NCBI GenBank assembly: GCA_016703535.1
Contig: JADJBV010000002.1
Span: 558,001-622,000 of the forward strand
DNA length: 64,000 nt
From: Deltaproteobacteria bacterium
GTDB taxonomy: Bacteria > Myxococcota > Kuafuiibacteriia > Kuafuiibacteriales > Kuafuiibacteriaceae
Reading direction: 5' to 3'
Part shown: positions 52,241 to 60,257 of the stretch, piece after piece
Layout of the letters: every line of letters begins with the position of its first letter
How positions within the stretch are numbered: the stretch's first letter is position 1
Position numbers and translations under genes: made by a program
Notes under the pieces: model-generated
Told to the model about the DNA's origin: nothing
Database searches by the model: none
What the model saw: the letters and a program-made list of their open reading frames with translations, nothing else

Positions 52241-52408
52241 GGGGGACCTCTGCTCGTTGGTGTCCCGGGGGGGCCCGATGGGTTCGACGATTCGATCCCG
52301 AGGCGTGCGGCACGTCGACGCAGGGGCTTTGGGCGTCGGGCCTTTCCTTGATCCGCCCTCGCCCCGCCGACACCGATCTGCTACGCGGCCCGGCGAGGAG
52401 TCCCGCAC

Positions 52409-53899
52409 GTGACATCGCTCAAGGGTCGGTTGGCGTCTATCCCCGAGGGGGCAGGGGCCCTCTTCTTCATCCAGATCTTCGCGACCCTCGGGTTTGCGGT
52501 GCTGTACTCCACCTTGGTCCTCTACTCGACCAAACACTTGGGTATGACCGCCAAGGCCGCCACCGCGTTGATGGGCGTGTTCGGCGCCTTCAACTACGGG
52601 TTGCACTTGTTTGGCGGCTACCTCGGCGGCCGTTTCCTCTCCAACCGCAACCTGTTCGTGGGTGGCATGGTGGCTCAGGTCGCGGGCTGCGCGACGATCG
52701 CGCTGGGCACCGAGGGCGCGTTTTATTGGGGCCTGGCGCTGTTCCTGACCGGCAGCGGCCTCAACGTCACCTGCATCAACATGATGTTGACCCAACGGTT
52801 TGCGCCCGAGGACGAACGTCGAGAGGGTGCCTTCCTCTGGAACTACGCCGGCATGAACATCGGCTTCTTCGTGGGCTTCGCGGCGGCGGGCTACTACCAG
52901 GCGAGCGAAAACTACTCGGGCCTCTTCCTCTTTGCGACCATCGGCAACTTCGTCGCCATCGTCTTGGCGATCTTCACTTGGAGGAGTTTGGTCGATCTCA
53001 ACACTCCGCTCCTCGAAGCGGAGGCCAAGGCCTTCCGCCTGCGGCTCGCTGCCGGCCTTGGCATCCTGGTCGGGTTGGTTCCTTTGGTGTGGTTCATGTT
53101 GCAACGCCCCGACTCCACCGGCAGCGCCTTCAAGTTGATCAGCCTCGGGGTGGCGCTGAGCCTGATCTACCTGACCATGCGGCACCCCGATCTCCGGGAG
53201 CGCCGCAACATGTGGGCCTACCTGATCCTCACCCTGGGTTCCTTGGCGTTTTGGTCCCTCTACCAGATGGCGCCCAGTGGCCTCCAGCTCTTCGCCGATC
53301 ACAACGTCGATCTGCTCGTCGCCGGGGTCAGGGTGCAGCCTCAGTGGATCCAAAACATCAACACCGTGGTGATCGTCTTCGGCGGCCCCTTGATGTCGGC
53401 CTGGTTCGTGCGCCTGCGCAACCAAGGCTGGAACATCGACGTCCCCAAGCAGTTCTCCGTCTCTTTGATCTTGATGGGCGTCGGCTTCCTGGCCTTGCCC
53501 CTGGGCATCTCGCTGGCCGGTCCGGACGGCAAAACCGCCTTCGTGTGGTTGTTCATCAGCTACGTGTTCCAGTCGGTGGGTGAGCTGCTGATCTCGCCGG
53601 TGGGCTACGCCATGATCGGCAAACTCGCGCCTACCCGCTACCAAGGGGTGATGATGGGGAGCTGGATGTTGGTCACCGGCTTGGCCTCTCTCTTCGCCGG
53701 GGACTTTTCGGGCATGCTCCCTGAACCCTCCGGGACCACTCCCCTCGAGACCAACCCCGCCTACGCAACTTTGTTTGCCCAACTGGGGGTCGGCAGCGTC
53801 GTCGTGGGTGTGGTGTTGGTGGTGTTGATCCCGACCCTGCGCCGGCTGATCACCGACAAAGAGGCCGCGGCGCCCCAGGCCCAGGTCAGCCCAACGTAG
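52409..53899 (+). CDS. POT/PTR-family proton-coupled peptide transporter
   Basis: From GTG 52409 the product is 496 residues with about 12-14 hydrophobic helices. POT traits are present: FFIQIFATLGFAVLYSTLVL in helix 1 (the usual ExxERFxYY motif is replaced by a variant), and EDERREGAFLWNYAGMNIGF (PTR2 signature-like, Asp/Glu plus FYxxxNxG). VGELLISPVGYAMIGKLAPT is the helix near the end of the fold that is most conserved. It imports di- and tripeptides with protons. The changed ExxER suggests altered proton coupling or substrate. It stands alone, convergent with the TonB-dependent receptor gene (17-base gap). Confidence 0.85.
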   Translation: MTSLKGRLASIPEGAGALFFIQIFATLGFAVLYSTLVLYSTKHLGMTAKAATALMGVFGAFNYGLHLFGGYLGGRFLSNRNLFVGGMVAQVAGCATIALGTEGAFYWGLALFLTGSGLNVTCINMMLTQRFAPEDERREGAFLWNYAGMNIGFFVGFAAAGYYQASENYSGLFLFATIGNFVAIVLAIFTWRSLVDLNTPLLEAEAKAFRLRLAAGLGILVGLVPLVWFMLQRPDSTGSAFKLISLGVALSLIYLTMRHPDLRERRNMWAYLILTLGSLAFWSLYQMAPSGLQLFADHNVDLLVAGVRVQPQWIQNINTVVIVFGGPLMSAWFVRLRNQGWNIDVPKQFSVSLILMGVGFLALPLGISLAGPDGKTAFVWLFISYVFQSVGELLISPVGYAMIGKLAPTRYQGVMMGSWMLVTGLASLFAGDFSGMLPEPSGTTPLETNPAYATLFAQLGVGSVVVGVVLVVLIPTLRRLITDKEAAAPQAQVSPT

Positions 53900-53915
53900 G
53901 GCCCCGCGCTTCGGA

Positions 53916-56222
53916 TCAGAAGCGGCCCTTGGCGCCCAAGATCGGGAGCAGCGGCAGCCCACTGACGTTTTCGCTTTGGCTGTAGTCGAAGTTGTAGCCC
54001 AGCGACTCGACGTTGGCCCGGTTGTAGGCGTTGCTGAGGCTCAAGTAGGCCGAGAGCTCCCAGTCTTCGAACCCCCAGGTCTTGTCGATCCGCAGATCGA
54101 GCTGGTGAAAGGCCGGGAGCCGGGCGCTGTTGATGCCCCCTGGGATCGCCTCGTATTCGTCCCGATCGCCCCGCCAGATCCCGCCCAGGATCGGGGTGAC
54201 AGGGGAGCCGCTGACCAAACGCCACCGTGCGCCCACCGACCAACTTTCGCCGAACCAGTAGCGGCCGACCAGGGTGAGGATGTGGGTCTGATCGTAGTCG
54301 AAGAGCCGGGTTTGGTCGTCGTCGTCCCGTTCGGCCCGGCTCAAGGTGTAAGAGAGCCACCCTTCGAAGTTGTGGGCCCGATCGTGGCGCAACATCACCT
54401 CGGCGCCGTAGCTGCGACCGCTGCCGCCGTTGTCGTAGACCAAGGGGGTGGGTGTGCCGTCCTTCACCGCGACCCGATCGGTGGGGCGCACGACGTCGTG
54501 GAGTTCTTTCCAATATAACGTCACGTCGGCCGATAGGAAGTCGAAGGGCCGCCACTCCACCCCGGCCGAGTAGTGTTCGGCGCGGATCAGTTCGAGCTCC
54601 GGATTTCCGAAGGGCGCCACCAACTCGTCGAACTCCGGGAGCTGATGCACGATGCCGGCCCCGGCCCGGAGCGTCAGGTCCTCGTTGGCCTGCCAGCGCA
54701 CCACCAGCCGCGGATCGAAGCCGTAGCCATCGACCAGGCTGTAGTAGTCGGCCCGCAGGCCGGGGATCAACGAGAGCCCCAGGCCGATCGGGAGTTCGGC
54801 CTCCACGTAGGCCCCCAGTTCGGTCGGCTCCAGGAGCCCCGCCGCGGACAAGGTCGGGCCGTCCGAACCGGTTGTGCCCTCCTTGGGAGGTCGGGGTGCG
54901 GTGATCGCGTAGTTCAGGCGGCGGTGTTGGAGATCCAGGCCCGCCGTCAACTTGCCACCGAACGCCGGCTCCACCTCGAGTTGATCCCGCAGGTTGAAGT
55001 CGAGGAAGTTGGCCTGAAAGTCGAACAGGCCAAAGACCAAGGTGCGAAATTGATCGCCGCCGATCGCCAGCTGGAGGTTGTTGTGGACCTGGCCTTGGTA
55101 GTCGTAGCTGAGGTTCGCCCGCTGAAAGGCGACGGCCGAGCTGAGGCTGCCGTTGCTGGCCCGGATGTCGTCGCTGGCGGCGTCCTGAAAGAGGAGGGCC
55201 ATCCGATCGTCCGAGCCCATGCCGAACACCTGGACCCGGTGTTCTTTGGCCGGTCGCCAGGTCACCAGGCCTTGATAGTCGTAATAACGCGGCGCCGCCG
55301 AGACCTGCAGGTCTTCGCCGTCGAGGAGGGAGGTCAAGGCCAGGTCGAGGTGGCTGCGGCGCCCGGCCACCGCCACGCTGAGGTCGTCGCCGATCGGGAG
55401 CTCCAAATAGAGGCCCGCGTCGAGGACGCTGAGTTCGGCCTCGCCGTGGATCCGATCGGGCTCGGGGGTCCGCAACCGCACATCCAAGATCCCGCCGGTG
55501 CGTCGGCCGTAGCGGGTCGAGAAGTTGCCCGGGTGAAAGTCGATCCGCTCCACGAGTTGGGGCGCGATCACGCTGCGGAAGCCGCCGAAGTGGGTCTCGA
55601 GCATGATCGGGACGCCGTCGACCATCGAGATCGAGTCGGCAGGCGCCGAACCGCGGACCACGTTGCCTCCATCGAAGCCGATGCGGGCCACCCCCGGGAG
55701 GTTTTCGATCGCCAACACCGGATCTCCGAGGGTGCCCGCGACCTGGGCGGAGTCCGCGGCGCTGAGGGCCCGTTGGTTGATCGCTTGGGGGATCGCGGTG
55801 GCCTCGACCACCACGTCATAACGGCCGTCGTCCACGATCTCGGGGGTGGGCGGCGGTGGCGGATCAGGGATCGCCAGCGGCGGAGGAAGTGGGGGCAAGG
55901 TGAAGCGCAGGGTGTAGTCGAGCTCGAAGGGGACCGCCTGCCCATCGACAATAATCGGCTTGAAGCGAAGCCCCAGGGCCGCTTCTTTGGCCGCGTCACC
56001 GAAGTTGTAGCTGGCGGTTGAGGTTCGACTCGGGTCTTCGGGCAACAAGGTGACCGAGACCACCTTGACCCCGTGCACCTGGCCGCCAGCCTCGACCTCG
56101 AGGTGCAAGAGAACTTGCGCTTCGATTCGATCCCGGAGGGCCGAGGGTGGATAAACTGCGTCGGCCTGCTCCACCAGCTGCGGCGTCTGACTGAGCAAAA
56201 ACAAGAACCAGGGCGCGATCAT
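53916..56222 (-). CDS. TonB-dependent receptor with N-terminal TonB-C-like domain
   Basis: From ATG 56222 the product is 768 residues. After a short signal (APWFLFLLS) comes a TonB C-terminal-like domain (YPPSALRDRIEAQVLLHLEV, NFGDAAKEAALGLRFKPI), then a Pro-rich hinge (LPPLPPPLAIPDPPPPP) and a plug (DPVLAIENLPGVARIGFDGG, VVRGSAPADSISMVDGVPIM). A 22-strand barrel ends LPLLPILGAKGRF. This N-terminal extra domain is typical of myxobacterial receptors. It overlaps the upstream lipoprotein gene by four bases and ends the exbB-exbD-tonB operon. The substrate is unknown. Confidence 0.85.
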   Translation of the reverse strand: MIAPWFLFLLSQTPQLVEQADAVYPPSALRDRIEAQVLLHLEVEAGGQVHGVKVVSVTLLPEDPSRTSTASYNFGDAAKEAALGLRFKPIIVDGQAVPFELDYTLRFTLPPLPPPLAIPDPPPPPTPEIVDDGRYDVVVEATAIPQAINQRALSAADSAQVAGTLGDPVLAIENLPGVARIGFDGGNVVRGSAPADSISMVDGVPIMLETHFGGFRSVIAPQLVERIDFHPGNFSTRYGRRTGGILDVRLRTPEPDRIHGEAELSVLDAGLYLELPIGDDLSVAVAGRRSHLDLALTSLLDGEDLQVSAAPRYYDYQGLVTWRPAKEHRVQVFGMGSDDRMALLFQDAASDDIRASNGSLSSAVAFQRANLSYDYQGQVHNNLQLAIGGDQFRTLVFGLFDFQANFLDFNLRDQLEVEPAFGGKLTAGLDLQHRRLNYAITAPRPPKEGTTGSDGPTLSAAGLLEPTELGAYVEAELPIGLGLSLIPGLRADYYSLVDGYGFDPRLVVRWQANEDLTLRAGAGIVHQLPEFDELVAPFGNPELELIRAEHYSAGVEWRPFDFLSADVTLYWKELHDVVRPTDRVAVKDGTPTPLVYDNGGSGRSYGAEVMLRHDRAHNFEGWLSYTLSRAERDDDDQTRLFDYDQTHILTLVGRYWFGESWSVGARWRLVSGSPVTPILGGIWRGDRDEYEAIPGGINSARLPAFHQLDLRIDKTWGFEDWELSAYLSLSNAYNRANVESLGYNFDYSQSENVSGLPLLPILGAKGRF

Positions 56223-57031
56223 TGGGCACCTCCCTCGAGACGAACTTGGCGGGAGAGCCAACTCACGCCGCCGCGGTCGTCCCGGATCACCAAGTGGAGC
56301 GCGGCGTCTTCTCCGCTCTCAGGGAGGGTCCAGGTGTTGGCGCCCATGGCGTCGAGGTCTCCGCCCGGGGCATACGCGGTCCGGGCCCGGTCGACCTCGC
56401 CGCCGGTGACGAACCAGGTGACCTTGAGGGACTCGGCGTCTTCGGCCACGGTCGGTGAGGCGACCGCCAAAAGAGGCAGCACTTTCCCGGGCGAAACGAC
56501 GTCGCCATCTTGGAGCGGCGCCCCTTCGGCCCAAACGGCGGTGAGGGTGGGGTTGAGGTTAGGGGCCCGGCCGTTTTCGCCTAGGACCAGGGGCCAAAGG
56601 GCGCTCACCGGCCCGTCGTCGGCCTCCACCACCAGGCGGATGGCGATCGACGGTCGCTCGTCTTCACAGTTCAGGCGCAAGCCATCTTGCGGTGCCGCGA
56701 CGCTCGCCGCCGCTTCGCAGAGTCCTCGCAGGTCGTTGGGCAAGGTGATCACCGCGACGGAGGCGGTGGAGATCGAGTGCTCCTCGAGGGCACAGGCGTG
56801 GCCGGTGGCGGGGCCCAGGGTCACCGGGCACCAGCTCCAGCGATAACTCGTCGCGCCGGTGACGAGGGCCGAAAGTTGGGCGCTTTCCCCCGGGATCAGC
56901 TCCGCGGGTTCGGCGGAGATCCCGAGGATGCGGGTCCCCTCGACCTGGTTGTAGGGGAGAAAGTTGTCGTCGCAGCCGGCGCAGGTCGCCGCTGCGTAGG
57001 CCCAAAAGGCCCCGCGGATCAGACGGTTCAT
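56219..57031 (-). CDS. Lipoprotein of the TonB operon
   Basis: From ATG 57031, with GAGGAC just upstream, the product is 270 residues. The signal ends AAATCAGC (Cys 20 after AG), fitting a lipobox. The rest reads as Ig-like beta domains (EGTRILGISAEPAELIPGES, AQLSALVTGATSYRWSWCPV, then ESLKVTWFVTGGEVDRA). It contains CPV, HACALEE and LCEAA cysteines. It lies between tonB and the receptor, so it probably acts in the same transport or signalling process, perhaps as a surface partner of the receptor. No family name is known to me. Confidence 0.75.
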   Translation of the reverse strand: MNRLIRGAFWAYAAATCAGCDDNFLPYNQVEGTRILGISAEPAELIPGESAQLSALVTGATSYRWSWCPVTLGPATGHACALEEHSISTASVAVITLPNDLRGLCEAAASVAAPQDGLRLNCEDERPSIAIRLVVEADDGPVSALWPLVLGENGRAPNLNPTLTAVWAEGAPLQDGDVVSPGKVLPLLAVASPTVAEDAESLKVTWFVTGGEVDRARTAYAPGGDLDAMGANTWTLPESGEDAALHLVIRDDRGGVSWLSRQVRLEGGAQ

Positions 57032-57041
57032 GTGGTCCTCC

Positions 57042-57842
57042 TCAGCTCGAGAGCTTGAAGTGATAGGTGCAGCGGATCGTGTGTGGGATCGGCACTCCGT
57101 TTTGGGTGGCCGGCGCAAACCGCTCCCGTTTGGCGGTGGCCACCGCCGATCGATTGAAGGCCGGGTGGGGTGAAGGTGTGACCAGCTCGACGTTCCCGAT
57201 CGATCCGTCGGCGTCGATCACCAGCGCGATCGTCACCTGACCTTCGATGCGTTGGCCTCGATATTCATCGGGATAGATCGGCTCGACCGCCCGCAGGCGC
57301 CGAGGCAACTCCAGCACCACACCCGGCCTGGGCCTCCCGGCCGTGGTCCCTGGGGTCGTCGCCGGCGCGGTCACCACGGGGACCGGCGCGACCTCGGTGA
57401 CACCGCGTCCCGTTTCGCCGACTCGAAACGCCGCACCTCCCCCATCGACAGTGGCCGAGAGGCTCAGGCCCACGATCTTCTTCGGCGTCGCGGTCGGAGC
57501 CGGGGCCGAAGGTGCCTCCACGATCCGCGCCTTCTTCGCCACGGCCACCCGCTTCTTGGCCGGCGCCGGAGCCGCCGGCGGCGTGGGCATGGGCGTCGGC
57601 GCAGGCGGCGTGGGCGCCCGCACCACCCGCTCCACCACGATCGGCGCGGGCCTCGGTGGATGTCGAGCCGCTTCGGTGCGGGGGATCGCCAACAACACCG
57701 CCCCGTGGATCACCACCGTCGACGCCAAGAAGATCCAGGGCCTCTCTTTGGGCCGGGGCACGGTGACGGACGGGGACGGGCTCCGCCACACCGCGGCTTT
57801 TTTGGACCAACGGAGTCGTTGGGCCGCTTGGTTCTTCTTCAC
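57042..57842 (-). CDS. tonB: TonB-family energy transducer
   Basis: The 266-residue product has an N-terminal membrane anchor after 35 residues (WIFLASTVVIHGAVLLAIP), a Pro/Ala/Lys-rich periplasmic spacer (PAPIVVERVVRAPTPPAPTP, TPPAAPAPAKKRVAVAKK), and a TonB C-terminal domain (VEPIYPDEYRGQRIEGQVTI, ALVIDADGSIGNVELV, FAPATQNGVPIPHTIRCTYHF). It couples the proton-driven ExbB/ExbD motor to the receptor encoded downstream. It overlaps exbD by four bases. The N-terminal 35 residues before the helix are basic and longer than usual. Confidence 0.88.
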   Translation of the reverse strand: MKKNQAAQRLRWSKKAAVWRSPSPSVTVPRPKERPWIFLASTVVIHGAVLLAIPRTEAARHPPRPAPIVVERVVRAPTPPAPTPMPTPPAAPAPAKKRVAVAKKARIVEAPSAPAPTATPKKIVGLSLSATVDGGGAAFRVGETGRGVTEVAPVPVVTAPATTPGTTAGRPRPGVVLELPRRLRAVEPIYPDEYRGQRIEGQVTIALVIDADGSIGNVELVTPSPHPAFNRSAVATAKRERFAPATQNGVPIPHTIRCTYHFKLSS

Positions 57843-58246
57843 GGCGCACCTCGTTCGACGTCGAGGGCAAACTTGGAGAGCCCGGCCGCCTTGGCGAGGT
57901 CGATCCCTCGGATCACCGCCGAATAGGGCGCGTTTCGGTCGGCGGAGATCACCGCCCGCACCTCGGGATCTTGGGCGATCGCAGCCTTCACCGTCTCCGA
58001 AAGCCGCTGTTCGTCGACCACCTCCCCGTCGAGCAGCAGGTCACCGTCGGCCTCGATCACCAGGTTCAAGGTGCGATCGACGGTCTCCGAGGCCGAAGCG
58101 GCCCGGGGCAGGTCGACGCCGATCGACGCCTTCACCAAACTGGTGGAGGTCACCATCAAGATCACCAAAAGCACCAACACCACGTCGACGAAGGGGGTCA
58201 CGTTGATCGCGGAGATCGCTCCGCCGTTTTGTTCGGTGGAGGCCAT
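57839..58246 (-). CDS. exbD: ExbD/TolR-family biopolymer transport protein
   Basis: The 135-residue product has the short N-terminal cytoplasmic part (TEQNGGAISAINVTPFVDVV), the single membrane helix with its conserved Asp (D20, in PFVDVVLVLLVILMVTST), and the periplasmic domain (LVIEADGDLLLDGEVVDEQR, AVISADRNAPYSAVIRGIDL). Together with ExbB it forms the proton channel that drives TonB. Overlap with exbB is one base (TGATG) and with tonB four bases. Confidence 0.92.
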   Translation of the reverse strand: MASTEQNGGAISAINVTPFVDVVLVLLVILMVTSTSLVKASIGVDLPRAASASETVDRTLNLVIEADGDLLLDGEVVDEQRLSETVKAAIAQDPEVRAVISADRNAPYSAVIRGIDLAKAAGLSKFALDVERGAP

Positions 58247-58899
58247 CAGCCCACCTCACTCGGCTCGGACTTGAGGGCCGCGAGTAAGGTCTTGCCGAGC
58301 AACGAAGCGCCGGTGGCCCGGGCCCGGACTTGGGCTTGGAAGGTGTTGTAGGCGACGACCGCGGGGATCGCGACCAACAGCCCGACGGCGGTGGCGATCA
58401 AGGCCTCGGAGATCCCGGACATCACGGTGGTGCCCGCGCCGCCCAGGTCTCCCGAGAGATCGGCGAAGGCCCGGATGATGCCGAGGACCGTGCCGAAGAG
58501 CCCGATGAACGGCGCGTTACTGCCGACCGTCGCCAGGAGCCCGAGCCAACGCCCATACCGGAGTTGTTCGTGTTCGGCGGCGCCGCTGACCAGGGCCTCG
58601 ACGGCGTCCGGTCCCCGGTGGTGGGCCCGCAGCCCACTCAACACGGCGTTGGTCTCCAGGCTGTCGAAGCGCGCCAGGTATTGGATCGCTCGCGCCGGAT
58701 CGTTGTCGGCCAGGAGTCGCTCCAGCTCCTCCTTGATCTTCCCGACGTCGACCCGGTGCCGCCAATAGAAGAACAAGCGCTCGAACACGACGGCCAACGA
58801 AACCGCCGACAACCCGAGCAAAAACCAAAGCACCCACTCCGCCTCAAAAAGCGGCAAGGCCTTGAGGGCCTCGACGAGGCCTCCATTCTCTACCGACAT
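58246..58899 (-). CDS. exbB: ExbB/TolQ/MotA-family proton channel protein
   Basis: From ATG 58899 the product is 217 residues. It has three membrane helices (VLWFLLGLSAVSLAVVFERL; LATVGSNAPFIGLFGTVLGI; ISEALIATAVGLLVAIPAVV), and the conserved motif GTVLGIIRAFADL, then a C-terminal tail ALKSEPSEVG. It is the first gene of the five-gene operon exbB-exbD-tonB-lipoprotein-receptor, which is complete. The intergenic region of 156 bases before the divergent sigma factor gene should contain promoters for both. Confidence 0.92.
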   Translation of the reverse strand: MSVENGGLVEALKALPLFEAEWVLWFLLGLSAVSLAVVFERLFFYWRHRVDVGKIKEELERLLADNDPARAIQYLARFDSLETNAVLSGLRAHHRGPDAVEALVSGAAEHEQLRYGRWLGLLATVGSNAPFIGLFGTVLGIIRAFADLSGDLGGAGTTVMSGISEALIATAVGLLVAIPAVVAYNTFQAQVRARATGASLLGKTLLAALKSEPSEVG

Positions 58900-59055
58900 A
58901 AAGAAGACTCCTTGGCGCGCCGGGTCGGCATTTCTTGAGGCCCGGGCGTCCGTCGGCTCGAACACCAAACGCCGGCCGATCTGTCACTTTGCACTCGGTT
59001 AAGGGTTTTCACGCAAAAGCGACGACCCAGGTGACGCTTCTTCGACGATGCGGTT

Positions 59056-59559
59056 GTGAAGGAGCCGGGAGCGGGACGGGTGGCGATCGAAGTCGAAGAA
59101 CTGTACCGGCGCTACGGGCCGATGGTGAAGCGGCGTTGCTTGCGACTGCTCGGCAATGAAGCCGCGGCGGTCGACGCGATGCACGACGTCTTCGTCGAGC
59201 TCTTGCGCGCTGAACACCGGCTCGACGACCGGGCGCCCTCATCCCTGTTGTACACCATGGCCACTCACGTCTGTCTCAACCGCCTGCGGAGCCGGAAGCG
59301 CAAGCCTGAGTCCGCCGACGAGGCCTTGCTCCTCGAGATCGCGGCGATGGGCGATCACGAGGGCCAGCTGCTGGCGGCGCGGATCCTCGATCGCCTGTTC
59401 GCCCGGGAGCCCGAGTCGACCCGGGTCATCGCGACCCTCTACCTGGTGGATCGGATGACCCACCAAGAGGTCGCCGATGAGGTCGGGATGAGCGTCTCGG
59501 GCGTGAGGAAGCGCCTCCGGACCTTGATGAGCCGCGCCCAAGAAGGAGCGAGCGTATGA
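59056..59559 (+). CDS. ECF-type sigma-70 factor
   Basis: The 167-residue product has region 2 (LYRRYGPMVKRRCLRLLGNE, AVDAMHDVFVELLR) and region 4 (TRVIATLYLVDRMTHQEVAD, EVGMSVSGVRKRLRTLMSRA), joined by a short linker. It directs RNA polymerase to special promoters. Two starts are possible: GTG 59056 or GTG 59080, with AAGGAG at 59060-59065. The stop overlaps the next ATG by four bases, so it is coupled to the following membrane protein. It is divergent from exbB and may control both units. Confidence 0.85.
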   Translation: MKEPGAGRVAIEVEELYRRYGPMVKRRCLRLLGNEAAAVDAMHDVFVELLRAEHRLDDRAPSSLLYTMATHVCLNRLRSRKRKPESADEALLLEIAAMGDHEGQLLAARILDRLFAREPESTRVIATLYLVDRMTHQEVADEVGMSVSGVRKRLRTLMSRAQEGASV

Positions 59560-60257
59560 GCGAAGATCGAACCCATCAGCTCGAGCTCGAGCGCGCCGCT
59601 CTTGGAGAGGTCGAGACCAAACCCAAAGACCGGGACCTGGTCGAGGCGCTGCGGCGAGAGAACGCCGAGTTCCTCGAGCGCCACCCGAGCGCCAAAGTGG
59701 CGGCCGAGATCGAACGACGGCGTCAAGAGCACCGGCGAGTGGCGCCGTGGCGGTTGGCGATCCCAGCGTTGGCGATGGTGGCGGTGGTGGCGATCGTCGT
59801 GCGCCAGCCCCCCACCGACGACCTGGAGGTCACCCGCAGCAAAGGCCATGTCCAACTGTTGGTGCACCGAGCGGCGGCCTCGGGGCCCGAAAAGCTCAGC
59901 GACGGCGAGGTGGCTAGGCCAGGAGATCGGCTCCAGCTCGGCTACGGCCCGGGGGGACAGGGATACGCGGTCATCGCCTCGATCGACGGGGCCGGCGCCA
60001 TCACGGTCCACTTGCCCAAGTCGAAGGACGACGAGGCGGCCCGGCTCGATCCCAAAGGTGCGGCGCTGCCATTCTCTTATGAGCTCGACCGAGCGCCGCG
60101 GATCGAGCGCTTCTTTTTGGTCACCCGGGCGGAGCCCTTCGCAGCCCGCCAAGTGGAAGAGGCGATCCGCAGCCTGACCCAACCCGACACTGAAGTTCTG
60201 CGGCTACCCCCGGGCTTCGAGCAGACCTCGCTGCTGCTCCGAAAGGTCGCGCCATGA
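59556..60257 (+). CDS. Membrane protein, possible anti-sigma or DUF4384-like
   Basis: The 233-residue product begins with a charged, helical cytoplasmic part (DRDLVEALRRENAEFLERHP). One membrane helix follows (APWRLAIPALAMVAVVAIVV, about residues 64-83). A periplasmic domain comes after (GDRLQLGYGPGGQGYAVIAS, then AARLDPKGAALPFSYELDRA), which resembles the DUF4384 fold in which Gly-rich turns serve an environmental sensor. Position right after an ECF sigma gene, a single helix and a long cytoplasmic part suggest a role as anti-sigma factor. It lacks a clear zinc-binding anti-sigma (ZAS) motif. It overlaps the caspase-like gene by four bases. Confidence 0.65.
   Translation: MSEDRTHQLELERAALGEVETKPKDRDLVEALRRENAEFLERHPSAKVAAEIERRRQEHRRVAPWRLAIPALAMVAVVAIVVRQPPTDDLEVTRSKGHVQLLVHRAAASGPEKLSDGEVARPGDRLQLGYGPGGQGYAVIASIDGAGAITVHLPKSKDDEAARLDPKGAALPFSYELDRAPRIERFFLVTRAEPFAARQVEEAIRSLTQPDTEVLRLPPGFEQTSLLLRKVAP

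Noticed and set aside
52241..53962. Upstream extension of the DUF2202 frame across the transporter gene
   Set aside because: The lipoprotein signal and ribosome site fix the start at 52240; the extension is antisense to the POT gene.
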